Positions 44,775 through 57,748 of a stretch of 64,000 nucleotides of DNA are shown piece after piece (position 1 is the stretch's first letter; each line of letters starts with the position of its first letter). The stretch comes from Chamaelirium japonicum. Its lineage: Eukaryota; Streptophyta; Magnoliopsida; Liliales; Melanthiaceae. The translations under genes were made by a program, and so were the position numbers. The stretch covers positions 42,889,949 through 42,953,948 of the forward strand of contig OX393553.1 of NCBI GenBank assembly GCA_947650365.1, given 5' to 3'. The notes under the pieces are model-generated. The model saw only the letters and a program-made list of their open reading frames with translations, did no database searches and was not told where the DNA came from.

Positions 44775-47700
44775 GTATATCTATGCGTAAAAGGTGTGAC
44801 TTTAACACCCATATTTGTATGGCCAAAATATAAAGAGTCCATATCTAAGAGGGGTCTCACTATTGTAGGACCATTATTCATGTAGTTGATGTCGAGATGA
44901 GTCCAAGTAGGGCCAACTATAATTGACAAGGTCTACTACATTATATAGGGTATATCTATATATCAAAGGGATGACTTTAACACTTGCAACTATGTTGCAA
45001 AGTGGTCATATTATTGTGGAATCTTAATTCTTATTTAGATTACGAGAGAAGTCCAAGTTGGGCCCACTCCAGTTGACAAAGTCGACTACAATACAGGAGG
45101 GGTACATCTATGTGTCAAAGGGTTAACTTTAACATCCGTATCTGTATTGCCAAATATAAAGACTCCCAAATCTAGAAGAGGTTCCACTATTTAAGGATCC
45201 ATATTCACATAATAGATTACGAGATAAGTCCAAGTGGGGCCTCTCCAGTTGACAAAGTAGACAATATTATAGAGGGGTACCTCTATGTGTCACAAGGGTG
45301 ACTTTAATACGCGCATCTACTTGGCCAAAATAGAAAGAGTCCCATAGGTTGTAGGAGTCCCTCTATTATGAGATCCTTATAAATATAGTAGATTACGAGA
45401 GGAGTCAAAGTGAGGCACACTCTAATTGACAAAGTTGACTATATTAAAGTAGGGTATATCCAAGTATCAAAGGTATGACTGTAACACCTGCATCTGTGTG
45501 GCCAAAATATAATTGTCCTATAGCTAGGAAGGGTCCCACTATTATAGGATCATAATTTATAGAGTAGATTTTGAGAGGTGTCCAAGTGGGACCCACTTTA
45601 GTTGACAAGGTCGGCTATATTATAGGAGGGTACCTCTTTGTGTTAAAGGGGTAATTTTAACACCCGCATCGGTATGGCCAAACTATAAAGGTTCCCAAAG
45701 CTATACAGGGTCTAACTATTTTAGGATCCTTATTCATATAGTAGATTATGAGAGGAGTTCAAATTGGGCCCACTCAAGTTAACAAGGTCGACTACATTAT
45801 AAGGGGGTATATCTATGTGTCAAAGGGGTGACATTAACACTCGTATCTCTGTGGCCAAAATATAAAGAGTCCCAAAACTAGGAGGGGTTCACCTATTATG
45901 GGATCCTTATTCATATAGTAGATTACGAGAGGAGTCCAAGTGGGGCCCACTATAGTTGACAAGGTTGATTATATTATAGGGGGTTACATTTATGTGCTAA
46001 AGAGGTGACTTTAATACCCGAATCTGTATTACCAAAATATAAAAAGGCCCATTCCTAGGCGGATTTCCAAAATTATGGGATCCTTATTCTTGTAGTAGAT
46101 TACGAGAGGAGTTTAGGTAGGGGCCACTCCAGTTGACAATATCAACTTCATTATAGGGGATATATCTAAGTGTCAAAGGGGTGACTTTAACACCCGTATC
46201 TGTGTGGCCAAAATATAAAGAGACTTATAGCTAAGTGATGTCCTACTATTATAGAATCCTAATTCTTATCGTAGATTATGAGAGAAGTCTAAGGTTGGCC
46301 CACTTTAGTTGACAAGGTCGACTATATTATAGGGGGTGACTTTAATATCCGGATCTGTATGGCCAAAATATATAGACTTCCATAGCTAGGAGGGGTCCCA
46401 CTTTTGCGGGATCCTTATTTATATAGTAAATTATATGAGGAGTGCAAATGGGATCTGCCCTAGTTTACAAAGTTGACAAAATTATAGAGCGGTACATCTA
46501 TGTATCAAAATGGTGACATTAACACCCGTATTTGTTTGTCCAAAATATAAAGAGTCTCTTTGGTAGGAGGGGTCCCTCCATTATAGGATCCTTATAAATA
46601 TAGCATACGATGAGATGAGTCCAAGTGTTGCCCACTCTAGTTGACAAAGTCGAATACATTAAGAGTGTATATCTATGTGTCAAAATGGTGACTTTAATAC
46701 CTATATTTGTGTGGCCAAAGTATAAAAAATCCCCCAGTTTGAAAGGGTCCCATATTAATAGGTTCCATATTCATACAATAAAATATGAGAGGTGTCCAAG
46801 TGGGTCCCACTCAAGTTGATAAGGTTGACTATATTATACTGGGTGCATCAATGTCTCAAAGAGGTGACTTTAACATCCCCATCTGTATGGCCAAAATATG
46901 AAGAGTCTCATTACAAGGAGGGGTCTGTTATTGTGGGATACTTGTTCACGTAGTAAATTACAAGATAAGTCCAAATAAAGCCCACTCCCGTTGATAAAGT
47001 TAACTATATTATTGGTGGATACATCCATGTGTCCAAGGGGTGACTTTAACACCCACATCTGTGTGGCCAAAATATAAAGGGTTCCATAGCGAGGAGGGGT
47101 CTTACTATTGCGGGATCCATATTAATATAGAAGATTATAAGAAGAGTACAAGTGGGGACCACTCCAGTTGACAAGGTCGACTTTTTTATAGGGGGTACAT
47201 CTATTTGTCAAAGGGGTAACTTTAACATCCGTATATTTCTGGCATAACTATAAAGAGTCACATTGCTAGGAGGGGTCTTACTATTGTGGGATCTTTATTC
47301 ATATAGTAGATTATGAGAGGAGTTCTAGTGGGTCCCGGTCTTGTTAGCAAGATCAAATACATTATAGAGAGGTACATCTATGTGTTAAAAGTGTTGACTT
47401 TAATACCCACATCTGTGAGGCCAAAATATAAAAAGTCACATAGCTAAGAGTGTTCCTATTAGTTTTGGATCCTTGTTCATATAGTAGATTATGAAATAAG
47501 TCCAAGTGGGACTTACTCAAGATGACAAGGTCGACTACATTATAGGGGGTACATCTATGTGTCAAAGAAATGACTTTAATAACCACATATGTGTGGCAAA
47601 AATTTAAATAGTTGCATTACTAGGAGGGGTCTCACTATTATAGAATCCATATTCAAGTAGCAGATTACAACAGGAGTCCAAGTGGTGCCCACTCCTGTTG

Positions 47701-50700
47701 ATAAGGCCAACTTCATTATAGATGGGTACATTTATGTGTCAAAGGGGTGACTTTAATATCCATATTTATATCGCCAAAATATAAAGAGTTCCAGAGCTAG
47801 AAGGGGTCCCACTATTGTGGAATCCTTATTCTTATTGTAGAATACGAGTGAAGTCCAAATAAGGCACACTTTAGTTGACAAGACTGACTATATTATCGAG
47901 GGGATGTATATTTATGTGTCTAAGGGTTGACTTTAACATCCGCATATATGTGGCCAAACTATAAAGACTCCTATAGCTAGGAAGGATCCAACTATTGTGG
48001 TATCCTTATTCATGTAATAGATTATGAAAGGAGTCTAGAGGGGGCGCAATCTAGTTGACAAAGTTGACTATATTAGAAAGGGGTATATCTTTATGTCAAA
48101 GGGGTAACTTTAACTATCGTATCTTTATAGCCAAAATATAATGAGTCCAATAGGTAGGAGGGTTCGTAATATTGTGGGATCCTTATTCATGTAGTAGATT
48201 ACGAAATGAGTCAATATTGGGCCCAATCAACTTGATAAAGTTAACTATTTTATAGACGGGTACAAAATATAAAGTCCCATAGCTATGAGGGATCCTACTA
48301 TCGTAGAAACGTTTTTCATATAGTAGATTACAAAAAGAATCCAAGTATAGCCCAATCATATTAACAAGGTTGACTACATTATTGAGGTACATCTATATAT
48401 CAAAGGAGTGTCTTTAATTTTCACATCTGTATGGATAAAATATAAAGAGTTCCTAAGTTAGAAGGGGTCCCACTATTGTGGGATCCTTATTCTTATTGTA
48501 GTTTACGAAAGGTGTCAAAGAGGGGGTCACTCTAGTTGACCATGTCAACTATATTATAGTAGATTACAAAAGAAGTCCAAGTGGGGGCTACTCTAGTTAA
48601 CAATGTCGACTATATTATAAGGGGTACATCTATTTGTCAAAGGGTTAACTATAACACCCATATCTGTATGGCTAATATTTAAAGAGTCATAGTTAGTAGG
48701 GGTCCAACTATTATGCGATCCTTATTCTTATAATAAATTATGAGAGAAGTCCATATGAGGGCTACACCAGTTGATAAGGTCGATTTCATGATAGAAGGTT
48801 ATATTTATGTGTCAAATGGGTAACTTTAACACTTGCATATATATATTCAAAATATAAAGAGTTCTATTGCTAGAATGGGTCCTACTATTGTGGAATCCAT
48901 ATTCCTTTTATAGATTACAAGAGAAGTCCAAGTGGGGTCCATATTAGTTGACAAGGTCGACTATATTTTAGTAGGGTATATTTATGTTTCAATAGGGTGT
49001 CTTTAACTCCCGCATCTGTGTAGTCAAAATATAATGGCTCTTATATTTAGGAGAGGTCCCATTATTATGGGATCCTTATCCATTTATTAGATTCCGAGAG
49101 GAGTCAAAATGGTGCCTATTCCATTGACAAAGTCGATAATATTATAGAGGGGTATATATATGCGTTAATGGTGTGAATTTAACACTCGCATCGTTATGGC
49201 CAAAATATAGCATCCCATAGCTAGGAGGGGTCCCACTATTATGGGATCCTTATTTATGCAGTAGATTACAAGAGGAGTCCAAGTGGGCCTGCTCTAGTTG
49301 ACAAGGTTGACTATATTATAGGGGGTATATCTATGTATCAAAGGGGTGACTTTAACACCTATATCTGTATGTCAAAAATATAAAAAGTCTCATTGATAGG
49401 AGGGGTCCTACTATTGTCGGATCCTTATTCATGTTGTAGATTAAGAGAGGAGTCCAAGTGGGGAGCCACTCTAGTTGACATTATCGAGTTCGTTATAGGG
49501 GGGTACATTTATGTATTAAAGGGGTGACTTTATCACCCATAACTGTGTGGCCAAAATATAAAGAGTCCCACAGCTAAGAGGGGTCCTACTATTGTAAAAT
49601 CCCTATTCTTATTTTAGATTACGAAAAGAGTACAAGTGGGGCCTATTCAAGTCGATAATAATATAGAGGGGTATATCTATATGTCAAAGGGGTGACTTTA
49701 TTACCCGCATACAAAATATAAAACGCCCTGCAGGTAGGAGGGGTCCTACTATTGTGGCATCCTTATAAATATAGTAGATTATGAGAGGAGCTCAACTAGG
49801 TCTACCCCAATTAATAAGGTCGACTATATTTTAGGGGCGGGTATATTTATATATCAAAGGGGTGACTTTAACACCCGTATCTATATTGCAAAAATAAAAA
49901 GAGCCCCATAGCTTGGTGGGGTCCCATAATTATAGGTTCATTATATATATAGTAGATTACGAAGTGGGTCCAAGTGGGTCCCACTCAAGTTGACACGGTC
50001 GAATACACTATATACATCTATGTATCAAATCCTTATAAATATTATAGAGAGGTATATTTATGTGTCAAAGGGGTGACTTTATTTCCTGCTTCTGTATGGA
50101 TAAAATATAAAAAGTCCCACAGGTAAGAGGGGTCCTACTATTATGAGATCCTTATAAATATAGTAGACTATGAGAAGAGTCCAAGTAGGGCCCACCAAGG
50201 TAATAAGGTCGGCTATATTATACGGGGTACATCTATGTCTTAAAGGGGTGGCTTTAACACCCGTATATGTGTGGCCAAAATATAAAGAGTCATATTGTAT
50301 GGAGGGGACCCACTATTATAGTATCCTTATTCATATAGTAGATTATAAGAAGATTCCAAATGGGTCCCACTCAAGTTGATAAGGTTGTCTACAATATATG
50401 AAGGTACATCTATATGTCAAAGGTGTGACTTTAACCCCTGTATCAGTGTGGCCAAAATATAAGGAGTCCTATAACTAGGAGTGGTCCCTCTATTGTAGGA
50501 TTTTTATTCATGTCGTATATTACGAGAGGAGTCCAAGTGGGTCTCACTCAAGTTCACAAGGTCGACTATATTATAGGGATATATCTATATGGAAGGTGTG
50601 ACTTTAAACCCCGCATCTTTATGGCCAAATTATAAAGAGTCCAATAACTAGGAGGGTTCCCACTATTGGTAAATCATTATCCATATAAGGCCTACTCTAG

Positions 50701-53700
50701 TTGATAAAGTCGACTACGTTACGTAGGTACATTCAAGTATCAAAGGGGTTTAACACCCGTATTTCTATGGCCAAAATATAAAGAGTCCTAAAACATGGAG
50801 AGGTCCCACTATCATTGGATCCCTTTTTATATAGTAGATTATGAGAGGAGTTTAAGAGGAGCTCATTGTAGTTTACAAGGTCAACTACATTATAGGGGGT
50901 ATATCTATATATCAAATGGGTAACTTTAACACCCGTATCTATGTGGCCAAAATATAAAGAGTTCCATAGCTAGGAGGAGTACTACTATTATGGGATACTT
51001 ATTCATGTAGTCGATTACGAGAAGAGTCTAAGTGGGGCCCATTCTTGTTGACAAATTTGACTATATTATAGGGGGTACATGTATGTACCAAAGGGGTGAC
51101 TTTAACACCCATATCTGAATGGCCAAAATATAAAGAGTACAATTACTAGGAGGGGTCCCACTATAATTGGATCCTTATTTATATATTATATTATAAAAGG
51201 AGTCCAAGTGGGGGCCACTCTAGTTGACAAGGTTGAGTTCAGTATATGGGGGTACATTGATGTGTCTAAGGGGTAACTTTAATGCCTAGACCTTTATGGA
51301 AAAACAATAAAGAGTCCTATTACTAGGAAGGATCCTACGTACTATTGTGGAATCTTTATTCTTATTGTAGATTACAAGAAAAGTCCAAGTAGAGCCCACT
51401 ATAGTTGATATGGTCGACTATATTATAGGGGGTATATCTTTGGGTCAATGGGGTGACTTCAATTCTCGCATCTGTTTGGCCAAAATATGACTCTATTAGC
51501 TAGAAGGGATCCTCCTATTATGGGATCTTTATTCATATAGTAGATTTTAGGAAGAGTCCGAATGGAGCCTACTCCAATTTACAAAGTCAACAATATTATA
51601 GAGGGGTATATCTATGTGTCAAAGGAGTGACTCTAACATCCGCATCTATGTGGCTAAAATATAAAGAGTCCCATAGTTAGGAGGGGTCACACTATTATAG
51701 GATCTTTATTCATATAGTAGATTACAAGAGAATTCCAAGTCGGGTCCACTCTAGTTGATAAGGTTGACTATATTATAGAGGGTATATCTACGTATCAAAG
51801 GGGTAACTTTAACACCCGTATATGTGTAGCCAAAATATAAAGAGTCTCATTACTAAGACGGGACCAACTATTGTGGGATCCTTATTCATGTAGTAGATTA
51901 TGAGAGAAGTTCAAGTGGGGGATCACTCTAGTTGACAAGGCCGACTATGCTATAGGGGTACACTATGTATCAAAGGGGTGACTTTAACACTAGCAACTGT
52001 GCAGCTAAAATATAAGGTATCCCATAGCTAGGAGTGATCCCACAATTACAAAATCCTTATTTTTATTGTAGATTATGAGAAGAGTCCAAGTAGAACCAAC
52101 TCTAATTGACAATGGCAACAACATTATTGAGGGGTATATCTATATTTAAATGAATGACATTAACACCCGCATCTGTACAAACAAAATATAAAAAGTCCAA
52201 TACATAGGAGGGGTACTACTCATTTGGGATCCTTATAAGTGTTATTGATTACGAGAGGACTACAAGTAGGGGACCATTCTAGTTGACAAGTTTGACTTCA
52301 TTATAGAGGTTAAATGGGTGAATTTAACACCACCAATTATGTGGCCAAAAAATAAAGAGCCTTAGGAGGGGTCATACTATTATGAAATTCTTATTCTTGT
52401 TGTAGATTACGAGAATAGTCCATATGGGACCTACTCTAGTTGACAAAGTTGAGAACATTATAAAGGGGTATGCTATGTGTCAAAACAATGACTTTAACAC
52501 CCATATATGTATGGATAAAATATAAAAAGTTCCACAGGTATGAGGGGTCCAATAATTATGAGATTCTTATAAATATAGTAGATTACGAGAGGAGTACAAG
52601 TAGTGCCCACTCTAGTTAATAAGATCGACTATATTTTAGGGGGGAACATCTATGTATTAATGAGGTGACTTTAATATCCACATCAGTCTGGCCAAAATAT
52701 AAAAAGTCCTATAACTAGGAGAGGTCCTACTATTGTGGGATCATTATTCCTAATGTAGATTACGAAAGGAGTCCAAGTAGCTTTTTATGTGTCGAAGTGG
52801 TGACTTGGACAGCTGCATCTGTGTGGGATCTTTATTCATATAGTAGATTATGAGATAAGTCCAAGTAGGTCCCATTCCAACTGACAATGTCGACTATAGT
52901 ATAGGTGCGTACATCTATGTGTCAAAGGATGACTTTAACACCTGTATCTATATGGCCAAAATATATAGAGGCCCATAGCAAGAAGGGACCCACTATTATG
53001 GGATCCTTGTAAATATTGTAGATTACAAGAGGAGTCCAAGTATAGCCCACTCTAGTTGAAAAGGTCAACAACATTATAGGTGGGTACATCTATATGACAA
53101 AAGGATAACTTTAACACCCATATATATTTGGGAAAAATATAAAGAGTCCCTTAGCTAGGAGGGGTCCCACTATTGTGGCATCCTTATTCATGTAGTAGAT
53201 TTCGAGAGGAGTCCAAGTAGGGCCCACTCTAGTTGACGAGATCGGCTTCATTATAGGGGGGTATATTTTGGTATTACAAGGTTAACTTCAACACCCATAT
53301 CCGTGTGGCCAAAATATAAAGAGTCTCATAACTATGACTGGTCCTACTATTATGGAATCCTTATTATTGTTGTATGTTAAGAGACAAGTCAAAGTAAAGC
53401 CCACTCAATTTATTAAGGTGATTATATTATAGATGGGGCACAATTATATGTCAAAGGGATGACTTTAATACCTTCATCTATTTGGCCAAAATATAGGCTC
53501 CCATAGCTAGGAGGGGTCCTACTATTGTGGAATCCTTATTCATATAGTAGATTACTAGAGGGGTCCATGTGGGGCCAATCCAGTTGACAAAGGCGACTAC
53601 ATTGTCGAAAGGTACATCTATGTGTTAATAGGGTGACTTTAACACCCGCATTTATATGGCCAAAATATAAAAAGTCCTATAGGTAGGAGGAGTCCCACTA

Positions 53701-53806
53701 TTATGGGTCCTTATTCTTATAGTAGACCACAAGAGAAGTCCAAGTAGTCCTACTCTAGTTAACAAGGTCAACTATATTATAAAGGGGTATATTTATGTGT
53801 AAAAAA
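44775..53806. repeat. Satellite block 3: about 51 monomers
   Basis: This is the longest uninterrupted array, with the same monomer and orientation as the other blocks. Bases about 47080-50020 are collinear, monomer by monomer, with block 1. Irregular monomers with internal deletions occur near 48255, 50020 and 52780. No ORF has a recognisable domain; the short ORFs are read-through of repeat units. Confidence 0.95.
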
Positions 53807-54441
53807 TAGGGTTGCAACTCAAGCTGGTAGGGTCGGGTTGGGGTCTACCCAAGCCCATACCAAGTACTTTAACCCCCAACCCAACCCAACCTCCAACCCG
53901 AGATTCCTAGCCCAAGCCCAACAAAAGCAAAAAAATTTATTCTCGGGCTGGGCTCGTGTTAGTCCAAGTTGGTAGTATGGGTCAAGTTGTGTAGGTTTGG
54001 GAATACTTATTCTTTAAAATTTTATACTTTGAAGATCAAAATCTAAAAAGAGCTTATACTTGCTAACAATGCCATATAACTTTTTTTTTGCATTTCTATT
54101 CATGCAATTTACTAGATTATTAGATAATGTCTATATTTGATAAGCAAGAAGTAAATAAATAATATAGGACTGGCTGAAATGGATGACTATGACTGTGATC
54201 CCTCAACATATGAGTAATCAAGATGGTTGTGATTGTTAGATATATAATACATACTTATAGATATACATAGTACATGGGTTCGGGTTGGGTTAGGTTGCCC
54301 GGCCCTGACCCAAATTCAACTCGAGTTGTTTTTTTTCAACTCTGAAGGAACCCAATCTTCAATTGCATTAAACACAACCCACCCAAAATTCAGGCTGGGC
54401 ACGAGTTGGGTCGGGTCCAACCCGTCCAAGTTGTAGCCCTA
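53807..54441. mobile_element. hAT-like MITE (635 bp) in the satellite
   Basis: The element has terminal inverted repeats: TAGGGTTGCAACT at 53807-53819 and, on the other strand at the right end, TAGGGCTACAACT (11 of 13 matching). The flanking 8-mers GTAAAAAA (53799-53806) and GTCAAAGG (54442-54449) match at 5 of 8, consistent with a mutated 8-bp TSD, the hAT size. Subterminal regions are rich in GGGTCGGGTTGGG / CCAACCCAACC motifs. The AT-rich centre has no transposase ORF. Satellite resumes in phase on both sides, so this is a single clean insertion. Confidence 0.82.
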
Positions 54442-55029
54442 GTCAAAGGGGTGACTTTAAAACCTGCATCTGTGTCGCCAAAATAAAGTATCCTATAGCT
54501 AGGAGGGGTTCCATTATTATAGAATCCTTATTCTTGTTGTAGATTAAAAAAGTCCAAGTAGGGCCCTCTCGAGTTGACAACATCGATTATATTATAAAGG
54601 GGTTCATCTATGTGTCAAAGTGGTGACTTTAATACATGTATCTGTGTGGCCAAAATATAAAGACTCTCATAGCTAGGGGGAGTCCCACTATTTTGTGACC
54701 TTATTCATGTAATAGATTACGTGATGAGTCCAAGTGCGGCCTATTACTCTTAACAAAGTTGACTACATTATAATGGGGTATATTTATGTGTCAAAAGGGT
54801 GAATTTAACACCCACGTCTGTTTAGTTAAAATATAAAGAGTCTTATAGGTACAAGGAGTCCCACTATTATGGGATCCTTATTCATATAGTAGTTTACGAG
54901 ATGAGTCCAAGTGCGTCCCACTCTAGTTAATAAGGTTGACTACATTATAGGGGTATATCTACATGTCAAAGGGTTTACTTTAATATGCATATTTAGGTGG
55001 CCAATATATAAAGAGTCCCATATATAGGA

Positions 55030-55190
55030 CTTTAACACATATATCTATATGGCCAATACATCGATATGGTAAAGGGGTGACTTTAACACATGTATATGTA
55101 TGACCAATATATCTATATATAAATGGGGTGACTTTAACATGCATATCTATATGTCAAATGGGGTAATCTATATGTCAAAGTGGTGAATTT
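55030..55190. repeat. Local expansion of a 51-bp piece of the satellite monomer
   Basis: The segment from GACTTTAACAC through TATGGCCAAT to AAGGGGT recurs three to four times in a row with progressive shortening. A sub-monomer part has been amplified here. Confidence 0.7.
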
Positions 55191-56034
55191 AACCCCCGTA
55201 TCTTTATGGCCAAAATATAAAGAATTTCATTACTATGAAGGGTCCAACAATTGTTAGATCCTTAGCTTATTAATATTGTAGATTACGAGAGGAATCCAAG
55301 TACGACCTAATCCAGTTAACAAGGCTAACTGCATTATAAGTGGGAACATCTATGTATCAACGTGGGGACCACTCTGGGTGACAAGATTGACTTTGTTATA
55401 GGGGCTACATCTATGTGCCAGAGGGGTGACTTTAATACTCGTATATGTATAGACAGAATATAAAGAATCCCATAGCTAGCAAGGTTCCCACTATTATGGC
55501 ATTCTTAATCATATAGTAGATTATAAAAGGAGTCTAAATGAGTCCCACTCAAGTTGACATGGTCGACTACGTTATAGCGAAGTATATCTACGTATTGAAG
55601 GGGTTCTCGCATCTGTATAGCCAAAATATAAAAAGCCCTATTACAAATAGGGGTCCAACTATTATGCGATCCTTATTCATATAGTAGATTATAAGATGCC
55701 TCTAAGTAGGGCCCACTCAAGTTGATTACGAGAGGGTCCAACAGGGGGCCACTCAAGTTGACAAGGTCGACTCTATTATAGAAGGTTACATCTATATATC
55801 ATAAGGGTAGCTTTAACACCTGCATCTGTATGCCAAAATATAAAGAGTCTCATAGCTAGAAGGGTTCCTATTATTATGGAATCCTTATTTTTGTTGTAGA
55901 TTATAATAGAATTCCAAGTGAGTCCCACTCCAATTAATAAGGTCGACTATATTATAGGGGGGTATATTTATATATCAAAATGGTAACTTGAACACCTACA
56001 TTTGCGTGGCCTAAATATAAAAACTCCTATAGCT

Positions 56035-57625
56035 AGAAGGGATCCTACTTTTTTAGGATCCTTATTCATGTAGTAGAGTACGAGTGGAGTCTAAGTGGGA
56101 CCCAGTCCAATTGACAAAGTCGATAACATTATAGAGGGTATATCTATGTGTCAAAGGGGTGACTTTAACACTCGTATCTGTATAGTCAAAATATAAAGAG
56201 TCCCAAGGTAGGATCCAATTATTTTAGGATCCTTAAAAATTGTAGTACATTACAAAAGCCAAATGGGACCCACTCCTATTCACAAAGTCGACTATATTAT
56301 AGGAGGAATATCTTTGTGTCAAAATAGGTGACTTTAATATTCGCACATCTACATGGCTAAAATATAACGAGTCCTTTAGCTAGGAGGGGTCCCACTATTG
56401 TCGGATCCTTGTTTATACAGTAGATTACAAGAGGAGTCCAAGTAGGGACTACTCTAGTTCCCAAGGTCTACTACTTTATAGGAGGTATATCTATGTGTGA
56501 AAGGGGTGACTTTAATAAAAGCATCTGTGTGAAAAAATTATAAAGAGTCATATTACTAAGAGAGGCTCCATTATTGTGGGATCCTTATTCATACAGTAGA
56601 TTACGAGATGAGTCCAATTGGGGCCACTCCAGTTGTTAAGATTGACTTTTTTATATATATGTTATCTATGTATCGAAGGGGTGACTTTAACACTCGCATC
56701 TTTACGACCAAAATATAAAGAGTCTAAGTGAGTCCCACTTTAGTAAACAAAGCTGACAATATTATTGGGGAGTGCATTTATATGTCAAAGAGGTGACTTT
56801 AACACACACATCTGTGTGTTCAAAATATAAAAGATCCTACTCTTTTGGGATCATTATTCATGTAGTAGATTACGAGTAGAGTCTAAGTGGGGCCTATTCC
56901 AATTGACAAAGTCAATAATATTATAGAGGGTACATCTATGTGTCAAAGGGATAACTTTAACATCCGTATCTGTATGGTCAAAATATAAAGAGTCCCAAGG
57001 TTGGAGGGGTCGCACTATTTTAGGATCCTTAAAAATATAGTAGAATATAAGGGCCAAATGGGACTTACTCCAGCTGATAAGATCGACTGTATTATAGAGG
57101 GTACTTCTATATATCAAAATGGGTGATTATAACACCCATATCTGTATGGACAAAATATAACAAGTCCCATAGGTAGGAGAGGTTCCACTATTGTCAGATC
57201 CATTTTCATGCAGTAGATTACAAGAGAAGTCCATCTAGGGACAACTCCAGTTCCAAAGGTTGACTATATTATAGGAGATAAATCTATGTGTGAAAGGGGT
57301 GACTTTAACACTCGCATCTGTGTGGGAAAAAAAATATAAAGAGCATATTGCTAGGAGGGGTCCTACTGTTATGGGATCCTTATTTATATAGTAGATTATG
57401 AGATGAGTCCAAGTTGGACCCACTCCACTTGACAAGGTCGACTTTATTATAGAGGTATACATTTATGTGTCGAAGGGATGACTTTAACACCTGCATCTGT
57501 ACGAACAAAATATAAAGAGTCTAAGTGGTCCCACTCTAGTTAATAATGTCGATAATATTATAGGGAGGTACATCTATGTATTAATGGGGTGACTTTAACA
57601 GACACATCTGTGTGTACAAAATATA
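56035..57625. repeat. Two-copy higher-order satellite repeat of about 795 bp
   Basis: Matching landmarks recur at a spacing of 792-797 bp: AAGAGTCCCAAGGT (56201 and 56993), a shortened monomer joined at AAAGAGTCTAAGTG (56721 and 57518), GGATCCTTAAAAAT and TAGTTCCCAAGG-type variants. Each copy holds about four and a half monomers, including the same deleted one. Confidence 0.8.
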
Positions 57626-57748
57626 AAGACTCTCATATCTAGGAGGGGTCTTATTATTATGGGATCATTATTCATATAGTTGATTACGAGATGAGTCCAA
57701 GTAGGGCGTACTCTTGTTGACAAAGTCGACTATATTATAGAGGGGTAA

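Larger units (their letters stand above)
54442..57748. repeat. Satellite block 4: about 19 monomers, including a higher-order repeat
   Basis: Same monomer and orientation. It includes a short-period expansion at 55030-55190 and a pair of multi-monomer units of about 795 bp at about 56035-57625. It ends in the GGTAA copy of the solo-LTR target site (57744-57748). Confidence 0.93.

Noticed and set aside
53860..53900. CCAACCCAACCCAACC as telomere-like repeat
   Set aside because: It is not the plant telomere unit (CCCTAAA)n and belongs to the subterminal motifs of the MITE.
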